Assembly (NCBI GenBank): GCA_964580995.1
Contig: CAZOMV010000006.1
Coordinates: 1 to 64,000, forward strand
Origin: JAKJEP01 sp964580995
GTDB lineage: Bacteria > Planctomycetota > Phycisphaerae > Sedimentisphaerales > SM23-30
Direction: 5' to 3'
DNA length: 64,000 nt
The translations under genes and the position numbers were made by a program. The notes under the pieces were generated by a model. It had not been told where the DNA came from and did no database searches. It was given only the letters and a program-made list of their open reading frames with translations. This document shows, in pieces, positions 24,268 to 32,276 of this stretch (position 1 is its first letter; each line of letters opens with the position of its first letter).

Positions 24268-26273
24268 TTCTTTTCAGGAACATAATAGGTCCAGGCGGAC
24301 TTTCCGGCACAGGTGGTCTGCCAGTGCGAATACAGCATCATTTTGCGCAATTCGCTGTCTTTAACGATAATTTGCGACTTCTGTTTCCATTGCAAAATCT
24401 CATTAATAATATCCTCCGCCTCGCCAGCCGGGGTATCATTGGGATTCTTTTCCCCCGGATCCGCCGCCAGATTAAACTCACAAATCTTGTCCAGATAGGG
24501 CCAGTACACCGCTTTTCGATCCCCTTCCACAAATCCGATCGGGCTGTTGGTGTACCACGAGGAAAAATACAGCCGCCGATTGGCTTCCGAGGGCGCAAAG
24601 GCATCTTTCCCTTCAAACCCCGCCTGGCGGATGTCAAATCCCAGCAACTGTAAAATCGTCGGAGTCACATCCAGTTGCGAACAGGGCCAGTCGATGGTCT
24701 GACCCGCTCCAATATGCCCGGGCCAGCGCATCACCCAGGGGACTCGAATCACTTCCTCATAGGGGATCCACCGTCCGTTATCGAACTTTTCCCGAAAACT
24801 CGTCCCGTGATCCCCCATTACGCAAAGGAGCGTATTCTCATCCAGCCCCTGTTTCTGCAGTGCCTGACAAAGCGTTCTCAGAAAATGGTCATTAAAACGG
24901 ATGGTCTGCAAGTACTTGTCATACGGCTCCTCTTTCTTTTCTTCTTTTTCAAACCATTCCGGAACATCATAGGGATCGTGCGAAACCGAGGTAATCATCA
25001 CCAGCAGAAACGGTTTCCCATTTTCCTGCCGGACCCACTTCATCGCCGGTTCGATCATGCGGCAATCATCCCCCGCTAACAAACCGATCGTAGCCGCCGG
25101 ATCTTCCAGATTCTCCCGAAACCACGCCCAGTCAAATCCCAGATTGTAAAAAAAACCCGGGCCGCATTCAAAGGTCCCTTTGGACATCTGAAAAAATCCG
25201 CTTCGGTATCCCGCCCGCGACAAAATGCTGGGCAAACCTTCATAACCCGGCTGGGCGGGTATCGCTTCGATGTAATTGGCCTCAATCACCGGCGTACTCG
25301 AAGTCAATGCCGTCCAGAAAGATTTGGTCGTATGCGAAACCGGCACCCGCGTCATCTGGAATTCGACACCTTCCGCCGCCAACTCCGCCAGAAAGGGAGT
25401 GGTATTTAGCGCCGGATCGGCCAGCGACGTCACCGAATACGAAACGCTTTCCAGCAGCACCAGCACCACATTCGGCAGCTCCGGGGCCGGTACCTGCGGA
25501 AGCGGAATCGTCCGCCCCCCGGCCCGGACCAGCGCCCGGTTCCCCGGCGAAACCGGTTCTTCTTCATGCAGGTCCGTCAGGGCCGAAACCAGGGCATACC
25601 AGTGGCTGCTGAAACTGAGCACTTCACTGGAAAAACTTCGCTTGGTATGGGAAATAATCTTCGGATGAACCAGCACCAGACAGATCACCACCATCGCAAA
25701 AATAAAGGTCCAGCGGGTATGATAGCTGCGCGCCAGATTCAGCGGCGCCGGATGATGATACCATCGGACAAATAGAATAATGATCGCCAGGATCAGAACC
25801 GCCAGTAGAAAGGTGATACCCGGGCGCTCCGCCAGATGGCTCAGCACCAGCGGCAGCAATTCCCGCAGGTCCAGCAGGAGGATTTTTACCACCCCCGGCT
25901 GCAATTGTACCCCGCTCTTAATCAGCCACGCCACATTAAAAATCGACCACGTCGAGATCACCATCGCCAGCACCAGCACACACCGCGCCATCCACCGCGC
26001 CGGCCGGATCAGGTATAACAAGCGAATGAACAAAATCATGATGGCGAAAAACAGAATATCCGAATACACCACATAAAACAGCTCGGATAGCAAATGCGGC
26101 GGTTTGTTTCGCCAAAGAATACAGAATTTCCCCACGAGCGTGCACAGCAGACCGGCGGTCAAAAGCAGAAATTCCACCCGCGGAATCCGCCGCCTGGATT
26201 CCCGCCCCGTCCCCAGCTCTCCATTCGCTGGTTTTTCCCTTTTTGTTGTATTTGTTTCTTTGGCAGAGTTCAT
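24264..26273 (-). CDS. LtaS-like membrane sulfatase-fold transferase, paralog 1
   Basis: A 669-aa protein, first gene of the operon. Five N-terminal spans are followed by the catalytic domain with LLESVSYSVTSL, VPVSHTTKSFW, GDDCRMIEP and GDHGTSF. The C-terminal segment YFSSWYTNSPIGFVEGDRK is almost identical in both paralogs. It probably transfers a phosphorylated head group from a lipid to a surface polymer, lipid or protein. The link to an exosortase-like protein suggests a role in anchoring or modifying surface proteins; that link is inference. Confidence 0.85.
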   Translation of the reverse strand: MNSAKETNTTKREKPANGELGTGRESRRRIPRVEFLLLTAGLLCTLVGKFCILWRNKPPHLLSELFYVVYSDILFFAIMILFIRLLYLIRPARWMARCVLVLAMVISTWSIFNVAWLIKSGVQLQPGVVKILLLDLRELLPLVLSHLAERPGITFLLAVLILAIIILFVRWYHHPAPLNLARSYHTRWTFIFAMVVICLVLVHPKIISHTKRSFSSEVLSFSSHWYALVSALTDLHEEEPVSPGNRALVRAGGRTIPLPQVPAPELPNVVLVLLESVSYSVTSLADPALNTTPFLAELAAEGVEFQMTRVPVSHTTKSFWTALTSSTPVIEANYIEAIPAQPGYEGLPSILSRAGYRSGFFQMSKGTFECGPGFFYNLGFDWAWFRENLEDPAATIGLLAGDDCRMIEPAMKWVRQENGKPFLLVMITSVSHDPYDVPEWFEKEEKKEEPYDKYLQTIRFNDHFLRTLCQALQKQGLDENTLLCVMGDHGTSFREKFDNGRWIPYEEVIRVPWVMRWPGHIGAGQTIDWPCSQLDVTPTILQLLGFDIRQAGFEGKDAFAPSEANRRLYFSSWYTNSPIGFVEGDRKAVYWPYLDKICEFNLAADPGEKNPNDTPAGEAEDIINEILQWKQKSQIIVKDSELRKMMLYSHWQTTCAGKSAWTYYVPEKK

Positions 26274-26412
26274 ATTGCGGATAGTTCCCTGATCATGCTT
26301 TCTAAACAGCTCAGAATTTATCCCTACCTTACCAGCAGTTCCCGCTCATGTCAAAACACTTTTTCTCTATCCAGCTCTAACATCCTCATATTTCCCTACT
26401 TATCCCATTATG

Positions 26413-26506
26413 AACGGAACCGCCAAAAGTCGATATGGACTTCCCAAAACAGCTCTGGCCCCCCCATAACAAGGGATCGACGAGTTTTTGACGCTGGCGT
26501 CAAAAA
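26413..26506 (+). repeat. Dispersed ~94-bp structured repeat, copy 1
   Basis: It begins ACGGAACCGCC, contains AAGTCGATATGGACTT, a GCTCTGG-to-GACGAG arm pair and ends in TTGACGCTGGCGTCAAAA, a near-perfect palindrome. Its closest relatives are at 28766, 38514 and 41483. Confidence 0.85.
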
Positions 26507-26509
26507 AGG

Positions 26510-26537
26510 TTGCATGGCTGGCTCAGGCCGTTACAAT
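26510..26537 (+). promoter_or_regulatory. Candidate promoter of the TerC/DUF475 gene
   Basis: TTGCAT (26510-26515) and TACAAT (26532-26537) are spaced 16 nt apart and begin 4 nt after the repeat ends. The start codon is 82 nt downstream. The -35 match is weak. Confidence 0.35.
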
Positions 26538-26618
26538 ACCTCCCAACCGGCCTGGCCGGATGGTCAGACGCATAAAGTAAAAACAAGGCAGCAACGCAGA
26601 TAGGTAACTGGAAGAGCG

Positions 26619-27554
26619 ATGAATATATTTTCGATGATATTGACAGTGGGCGGCTTGTGTTTATTCGAGGTCATCAGCAGCATTGATAACGCGATTATTA
26701 ATGCGGAAGTGCTGGGTACGATGCAGGCGCGGGCCAGGCGATGGTTCCTGTTCTGGGGGATTCTCTTCGCCGTGTTTGTGATCCGCGGGATTCTGCCCTG
26801 GCTGATCGTATGGCTGACAACCCCGGACCTGGGACCGATTGGTGCCCTGATCTCAACCTTCAGCAGCGATCCGAAGGTCCACGAGGCGATGGAAAGGTCC
26901 GCCCCGGTGCTCCTGCTGGGCGGGGGGATGTTTCTGGTGCTGCTGTTTTTCCACTGGCTGTTTCTGGAACCGAAACAGTACGGCCTGATCGGGGAGACGT
27001 TTTTCTTCCGGCAGGGGGTGTGGTTTTACGCGGTAGCCTCTGTTTTACTGGTGGTCATTACCTGGTTTGCCATACACGTCAGCCAAATGGCAGCCTTCGG
27101 GGCGGTAGTGGGATCAAGCGCGTTTTTCATCACCCACGGCTTCAAGCAGAATGCCGAGGCCAGCGAGCAGAAACTGATGGATTCCAGGGGGATGATGAGC
27201 GATGTAAGCAAAATCTTCTATCTGGAGGTGATCGACGCGACCTTTTCGATCGATGGCGTCCTGGGGGCGTTTGCCTTTACGCTATCGGTGCCGCTCATTT
27301 TAATCGGCAACGGCCTGGGTGCGGTTGTCGTGCGGCAAATCACCGTCGGCAACATCGAGAACATCAAGAAGTATTGCTATTTGAAAAACGGCGCCATGTA
27401 TTCCATTCTGATCCTGGGAACCATCATGGTGCTGGATGCCCTGGGTATGCACATCCCCAGTTGGCTCTCACCGGTGGCTACCTTTGTCATTGTGATATAC
27501 TTTTTCTGGAAGTCGGTTCAAAAGAAAAAGGCGGCGGATCTTGGCAAGGTTTAA
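26619..27554 (+). CDS. TerC/DUF475-family integral membrane protein
   Basis: A 311-aa protein with about eight membrane spans. The signature ISSIDNAIINAEVL near the N-terminus and IDATFSIDGVLGAFAF in the middle are the paired acidic motifs of TerC-type proteins; the layout matches the DUF475 branch. TerC relatives are linked to tellurite resistance and metal (Mn) export; the substrate here is unknown. A GGAAGAG site precedes the ATG. Its stop overlaps the stop of the convergent PLP enzyme gene. Confidence 0.85.
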   Translation: MNIFSMILTVGGLCLFEVISSIDNAIINAEVLGTMQARARRWFLFWGILFAVFVIRGILPWLIVWLTTPDLGPIGALISTFSSDPKVHEAMERSAPVLLLGGGMFLVLLFFHWLFLEPKQYGLIGETFFFRQGVWFYAVASVLLVVITWFAIHVSQMAAFGAVVGSSAFFITHGFKQNAEASEQKLMDSRGMMSDVSKIFYLEVIDATFSIDGVLGAFAFTLSVPLILIGNGLGAVVVRQITVGNIENIKKYCYLKNGAMYSILILGTIMVLDALGMHIPSWLSPVATFVIVIYFFWKSVQKKKAADLGKV

Positions 27555-28732
27555 GCCTTCGCCGCTGCCAGTTTTTTCGGCACCTTCTTCAGGGCCTGTT
27601 CCAGATCCTTCAGCAAAAGATCCGTCTTTTCGATCCCCGCCGACAGCCGGATCGTGTTCGGACTGACGCCAAACCCCGTCCGCCGCTCTTCCGGCAGATA
27701 CAGCATGGTTGTCAGATGGGGAATGCAGATCAGCGATTCCGTCGCCCCCAGGCTCACCGCGTGATAAATCACCTTCAGCTCATTAATGAACGCCTTGGCC
27801 TCTTCCTGCGTCTCGCCCAGATCAAACGCCAGCACGCCGCCAAATCCATCCCGCATCTGCCGGCAGGCCACTTTGTACCCCGGGTCCGTCGGCAGACCGG
27901 GATAATACACCCGCGACACCAGCGGCTGGCCGGCCAGGAATTCCGCCATCGCCTGCGCATTCTGTGCCATCTTTTCCGCCCGTATATCAAACGTCTTCAA
28001 GCCCCGTTCCAGCAGCGACGCCGAATACGCGTCCAGCGTCGTGCCGATCGCCTGCCGCGTAAACCACAGCTCATCGTACTGCTCCTTGGACCCCGCAATC
28101 GCCCCCGCCATCAAATCATTGTGCCCGCCCAGCCCTTTGGTCGCGCTGTGAATCACCAGGTGCGCACCCAGTTGCAGCGGCTTCTGATGAAACGGCGTGG
28201 CGAACGTGTTGTCCACGATCACCAGCGCCTTGACCCGGTCCGCCGCCTTGCGGATCTTGCGAATATCCACAATCTTGCACAGCGGATTGCTCGGCGTCTC
28301 GCAAAAGATCATCTTCGTATTGGACTTGATATGTTTTTCAATCCGGTCGCTCTCCGAGGCGTTCAGCCAGGTAATCTCCACCCCCATCCGCTCCAGAATC
28401 AGTGACACCTTGTAATGGGCACCATAGATATCATGAAACAGGATCAAATGATCGCCGCGGCTCAGATACGTCAGATAGATCATCGTGCACGCCGCCATCC
28501 CGGAGGTGCTGATGACGCAGTCTTCCGCCTCCTCCATCGCCGCGATAATCTTCTCCACCGCCCGCACCGTCGGATTGTCATCCCGGTGATACGTATAGCC
28601 GTCAATCTCCCCGTCGGTGATCTGGCGCAAAACCTCAAACGAGCTGTACTCGTAGTTTACTGCATTGACGATGGGCGTTACCATCGGCCGATTGCCATAA
28701 GGTGTTAAGGGATCATGTGTCATAGTTTTCAT
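27551..28732 (-). CDS. Cys/Met-metabolism PLP-dependent enzyme (cystathionine gamma-synthase/lyase type)
   Basis: A 393-aa fold-type-I PLP enzyme; the ATG at 28732 follows GAGG. PLP binding is shown by ISTSGMAA (75-82), FCETPSNP (143-150), VDNTFATP (173-180) and Lys199 in HSATKGLGGH. Members make or cleave cystathionine, or act as O-acylhomoserine sulfhydrylase or Met gamma-lyase; sequence alone does not settle which. The stop codons of this gene and the TerC gene overlap (27551-27554), leaving no room for a terminator between them. Confidence 0.88.
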   Translation of the reverse strand: MKTMTHDPLTPYGNRPMVTPIVNAVNYEYSSFEVLRQITDGEIDGYTYHRDDNPTVRAVEKIIAAMEEAEDCVISTSGMAACTMIYLTYLSRGDHLILFHDIYGAHYKVSLILERMGVEITWLNASESDRIEKHIKSNTKMIFCETPSNPLCKIVDIRKIRKAADRVKALVIVDNTFATPFHQKPLQLGAHLVIHSATKGLGGHNDLMAGAIAGSKEQYDELWFTRQAIGTTLDAYSASLLERGLKTFDIRAEKMAQNAQAMAEFLAGQPLVSRVYYPGLPTDPGYKVACRQMRDGFGGVLAFDLGETQEEAKAFINELKVIYHAVSLGATESLICIPHLTTMLYLPEERRTGFGVSPNTIRLSAGIEKTDLLLKDLEQALKKVPKKLAAAKA

Positions 28733-28765
28733 CAACCTCACTAAAGTTGTTCAACATTTATAAAA

Positions 28766-28860
28766 TTGACGGAACCGCCAAAAGTCGATATCGACTTCCA
28801 AAAACAGCTCTGGCTCCCCGATAACAAGGGGACGACGAGCTTCTGACGCTGGCGTCAAAA
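28766..28860 (+). repeat. Dispersed ~94-bp structured repeat, copy 2
   Basis: The best-formed copy. It has a 16-bp perfect palindrome AAGTCGATATCGACTT (28782-28797), an AGCTC/GAGCT stem with an inner CCCC/GGGG pairing, and a terminal TGACGCTGGCGTCA palindrome. The outer ends TTGACG and CGTCAA are inverted. It is followed by TTAGTAA, as is copy 4. Confidence 0.88.
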
Positions 28861-29128
28861 TTAGTAAACAAACTATTATGGGTAAATGGCTGGAAATTTC
28901 AAACAAAATTTAGCGGTGACAATGTAAGTATCTTTAAATAAAGGACATATCAATCCACCCTTGGGAAGTGGTACTGGCCGCCGACCGCTAGGGCGGGTTG
29001 CCCAAATAGAATGCGTGCCTGAACAAGGCCGTCTGGGGGTATCCAAGCCCCGACCCTGAGAGAAGGGGGCGAATACACCATTGCCTTGCATAACCGATAA
29101 CCAATACCTGATAACCATTTTTGCAATT

Positions 29129-29165
29129 CGTAACTCGTAATTCATAATTCGTAATTTCTTCCCCC
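29129..29165 (+). repeat. Direct repeat flanking the DUF2971-dinD segment, left copy
   Basis: A GTAAYTC-type low-complexity run followed by TTCTTCCCCC, closely matched by 31443-31480. The two copies bracket about 2.3 kb of accessory genes. Confidence 0.55.
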
Positions 29166-29477
29166 TCCCCCGAAATAATCCCCAAATTCCCTTTGCATAC
29201 CGCCCCCCACCCCCTTACAATACCCCCAGAATCTCCGGGCTTCGCAACTGGACTGGCTAAAAAGGTGAAAATATTGGGTTTATTTATAACCAAAAAGGGT
29301 TTTCATGGAATTGGATGAATTGTCAAACAAAGGAATCGGCTGTGTGATTAAAGATGGAATAAAAAAATTTGTTTTATAAAACTTGTAAACTACAAATGCA
29401 CCGAAAACCACAAAGAAAAACACCTGCTCTTCCATTCATGTCCCTTCGTGAGCTTGTGGTTAATAAGATATTTTATT

Positions 29478-30305
29478 ATGGCAGAAGAAACACCTGAATA
29501 TATTTATCATTACACTAGCATAGATATTCTAGCCTTAATTCTAAAACATAGAAAATTAAGGTTCAACCGTATTGACAAGGTTGATGACATGAGGGAGTGT
29601 TTTGAGATTAAGCCGTTTAAGTTTTACAATTACTTATTTGTAAGCAGTTGGACACATTCTCCCGAAGAAAGTATTCCATTGTGGAATTTGTACGGCAAAC
29701 AGAATCGCGGAATTAGAATAAAAATGCCCGTTAATATGTTTCTATACCGCGAAATATTCGTTCCTGAAAAACATTCGAATATTGTAAATAAACAAGGAAA
29801 TTATCAATCGCTTTTTAGCTACCAGGAATTGTTTGAAAATAATTGCCATATTGTTCCAACATATACCAATAAAGATCAATTTAGTGGTAGAGTAATATAT
29901 ACTGACAATATTACACGGGAATATCAAGGTGTCGTTCAAACTAATGGCAATGAACATATTGTTAAAACACAAAACCTAGGTTTCTACAAACATATAGATT
30001 GGGCATTCCAAAATGAATATCGCTTTGTTTTATTTATACTTCCAAGTCCCCCGTTGATTCGAAATGGGCAATTGCAAGCAAATATGTTTCCTCAAGCAGT
30101 TAAAACTGCGATTGAAAAAGGTGATAAATTGGAGTTTGATGATTATTATCTAAATTTGTCCCCTGAAGTACTGAACAATATTGAAGTAACATTAGGACCC
30201 CATTGCAATGAGGGCGATAAAATAATTATAGAATCATTAATCAATAATTATACGACTGATGGTTCGGTCATTATGAGTAGTCTTACAGGTAAAATCAGAA
30301 GATAA
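29478..30305 (+). CDS. DUF2971-family protein
   Basis: The ATG at 29478 gives a 275-aa protein that begins near the family motif (YIYHYTSIDILALIL, then a basic RFNRIDKVDD). The segment VSSWTHSPEESIPLWNLYG and GIRIKMP match DUF2971, a family of unknown function found often in accessory regions. The gene is strongly AT-rich compared with flanking chromosomal genes, consistent with transfer. Confidence 0.75.
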   Translation: MAEETPEYIYHYTSIDILALILKHRKLRFNRIDKVDDMRECFEIKPFKFYNYLFVSSWTHSPEESIPLWNLYGKQNRGIRIKMPVNMFLYREIFVPEKHSNIVNKQGNYQSLFSYQELFENNCHIVPTYTNKDQFSGRVIYTDNITREYQGVVQTNGNEHIVKTQNLGFYKHIDWAFQNEYRFVLFILPSPPLIRNGQLQANMFPQAVKTAIEKGDKLEFDDYYLNLSPEVLNNIEVTLGPHCNEGDKIIIESLINNYTTDGSVIMSSLTGKIRR

Positions 30306-30393
30306 AGAATGTTGTGATTCACAAAGCAGTAGAATTTTGTTGAATAAGCCATAATATTAGAAATAACTATTTGTTAACGGAACAAAAAATAAA

Positions 30394-31260
30394 ATGGAAA
30401 AAGACCTGATCATCCGGCTGCACAAGAATTTTGAAGAAAGCGTTTTCAAACAGCAGGGAACCGACATGGATTTCTGGCTGGCCCGCGATTTGCAGAACCT
30501 GCTGGGCTATGCCCGGTGGGAAAATTTCGCCAAGGTTATCGAAAAGGCTAAAACGGCCTGTAAAACCGCCGGTTTTAACCTGACCGACCATTTTCTTGAT
30601 ATCACGAAAATGGTCTCTCTTGGCTCCGGGGCGGAGCGGGAAATCGAAGATATCGCCCTCACCCGCTACGCCTGCTACCTTATCGCCCAGAACGGTGACC
30701 CAGCCAAAGACCAGATCGCCTTCGCCCAGACCTATTTCGCCGTCCAGACCCGCCGACAGGAGATCATCGAGCAGCGAATCGCCGAAATCGAACGGCTCCA
30801 CGCCCGCCGCAAACTCACCCTCTCCGAAAAGGAACTTTCCAGCATCATCTACGAGCGATTATCCGACGAAAAATCCTTCGCCCGCATTCGCAGCCGGGGC
30901 GATACCGCCTTATTCGGCGGCCAAACTACCGACCAGATGAAGCAAAAGCTGAATATCCCCAAATCCCGGCCCCTGGCCGATTTTCTGCCCACCATTACCA
31001 TCAAGGCCAAAGACTTCGCCAACGAAATAACCAACTTCAATATCAAGCGGGACGACCTGCGCACCGAACCCGGCATCACCAAAGAGCATGTCAAAAACAA
31101 TCAGGAAGTCCGCAAACTCCTGGTCAGGCGAAATATCAAGCCCGAACAGCTCCCCCCAGACGACGATGTGAAAAAGCTGGAAAGGAAACTGGCCTCCGAA
31201 CAAAAAAAACTCCTGACCAACACCGAACCGCTGGACCCACCCGCCGATCAAACTCTCTAA
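30394..31260 (+). CDS. dinD: DNA-damage-inducible protein D-like
   Basis: A 288-aa protein of the DinD family. The N-terminal BRO-like domain reads [20 protein letters not shown], and [21 protein letters not shown] and YLIAQNGDP follow; the C-terminal half has the conserved [16 protein letters not shown] and QMKQKL segments. E. coli DinD is LexA-regulated and antagonises RecA filaments. No LexA-like operator was recognised upstream. It is GC-rich, unlike DUF2971 just before it. A truncated dispersed repeat starts at the stop codon. Confidence 0.85.
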   Translation: MEKDLIIRLHKNFEESVFKQQGTDMDFWLARDLQNLLGYARWENFAKVIEKAKTACKTAGFNLTDHFLDITKMVSLGSGAEREIEDIALTRYACYLIAQNGDPAKDQIAFAQTYFAVQTRRQEIIEQRIAEIERLHARRKLTLSEKELSSIIYERLSDEKSFARIRSRGDTALFGGQTTDQMKQKLNIPKSRPLADFLPTITIKAKDFANEITNFNIKRDDLRTEPGITKEHVKNNQEVRKLLVRRNIKPEQLPPDDDVKKLERKLASEQKKLLTNTEPLDPPADQTL

Positions 31261-31287
31261 TTTGACGGTACCGCCAAAAGTCGATAG
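31261..31287 (+). repeat. Dispersed repeat, truncated copy 3
   Basis: TTGACGGTACCGCC-AAAAGTCGATA matches only the first ~27 bp of the element; the rest is missing. Confidence 0.65.
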
Positions 31288-31442
31288 GGTAGAATGCCCG
31301 CGGCGCGAAAATGGGCCTCTCGGCCCTACGGGGGGAAACCGGTGTTCCATGCTCTCCGAGCTGGAAAAATTCTCCCGACCCATCGTCCCACCCTCCAGCC
31401 AAGAGGCGGTGAGCCAGTCTCTTTCCATTCTTAGTTATTCTG

Positions 31443-31480
31443 GTAATTCGTAATTCATAACTCGTAATTTTCTTCCCCCC
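31443..31480 (+). repeat. Direct repeat flanking the DUF2971-dinD segment, right copy
   Basis: It matches 29129-29165 in the same orientation with about three differences. Confidence 0.55.
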
Positions 31481-31655
31481 GTCCGACCTGTCCGAACTCT
31501 TTGTTTTGAACTTTCCCATTTCTGAATTTTGACATTGTTTAGATTTTAGATATTGGAATTTAGAATTTGCCTTTCCTGCCTATCTTCCCTTTGTCAATCC
31601 GGGCAACCTGGGCAATCCCCAGTCCCGCCCCTCTCCCAGCACCCCCTCAAATCGA

Positions 31656-31736
31656 AAAATAAAGACTTACAGCCGTTTTCCAAATCTCAAAATAAGGACT
31701 TACATCAATTTCCCAAAACCGAAAATAAGCACTTAC
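31656..31736 (+). repeat. 33-bp-period repeat block A (three units)
   Basis: The core AAAATAANGACTTAC starts at 31656, 31689 and 31722, exactly 33 bp apart; unit 3 has C for G in the core. The linker is partly conserved (TTTCCAAA-type). Read in one frame it gives 11-residue repeats with NKDL. Confidence 0.8.
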
Positions 31737-31995
31737 AATCCCCTAAAAAACGCTGGTCCGCCCAAAAACCGCTTTTTCCCACTCATGTTTTACCTATGTT
31801 TTGCCATACTTTTACAATGTTTTACCCATGTTTTACATCACTTTCTTCATCTTTTGCTATACTTTGTTCGACATTTACCAACTCAACCTAACCGTTACAA
31901 ATTACCAAATTACTTACCCATCTTACCAAAAATCTTACTCAACCGTTACAATCGTTATAATCCCTACTTTATTATCGGACTATCACTTTCAAAGC

Positions 31996-32109
31996 AAAAT
32001 AAAGACTTACATCAATTTTACAAAATTGAAAATAACGACTTATGACAATATTACAAAACCAAAAATAAAGACTTACGACAAATTTTCCAACCGAAAAATA
32101 ACGACTTAC
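31996..32109 (+). repeat. 33-bp-period repeat block B (four units)
   Basis: The same core starts at 31996, 32029, 32062 and 32095, again exactly 33 bp apart, with linkers like CAATTTTACAAAA. Blocks A and B are out of phase with each other in reading frame. Confidence 0.8.
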
Positions 32110-32276
32110 AAAAACAAGAAGCGACCAGCCGGAGCGTCGCAATTATTATTGTCCGGTCCTTCCGTTTTATGTCACAATAAAGCGCCTATCAGAAGCGTCA
32201 AATATCCATTTATCCCCGCGTCGGTAATCAGGGCTTCTCGCCCTCGCGGCGCGAGAATGGCCCTTGCCTGCCTCTT

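Larger units (their letters stand above)
26274..26618. other. Intergenic region between divergent genes
   Basis: It holds a dispersed repeat copy (26413-26506) and a candidate promoter for the TerC-family gene. No gene was seen. Confidence 0.6.
28742..29477. other. Non-coding region with repeats
   Basis: It contains dispersed repeat copy 2 (28766-28860) and a low-complexity block of GTAATTC-type repeats (29129-29165). Frames in the GC-rich middle part read as noise and no gene could be supported. Confidence 0.55.
31261..32276. other. 1-kb non-coding region rich in repeats
   Basis: It has, in order, a truncated dispersed repeat, a GTAATTC-type direct repeat, a 33-bp-period block, a G-poor segment with recurring ATGTTTTAC and AACCGTTACAA words, and a second 33-bp-period block. 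Frames through it are short and shifted and do not look like a real gene. Confidence 0.6.

Noticed and set aside
26741..28405. 554-aa plus-strand frame overlapping the TerC gene and the PLP-enzyme gene
   Set aside because: It is a shadow frame: both genes beneath it have clear family motifs, and the frame's composition (many Arg, Gln, Pro) is typical of reading the wrong strand.
31656..32109. CRISPR array
   Set aside because: The 18-bp stretches between cores are similar to each other, not unique spacers, the core is only 15 bp, and no cas genes are near.
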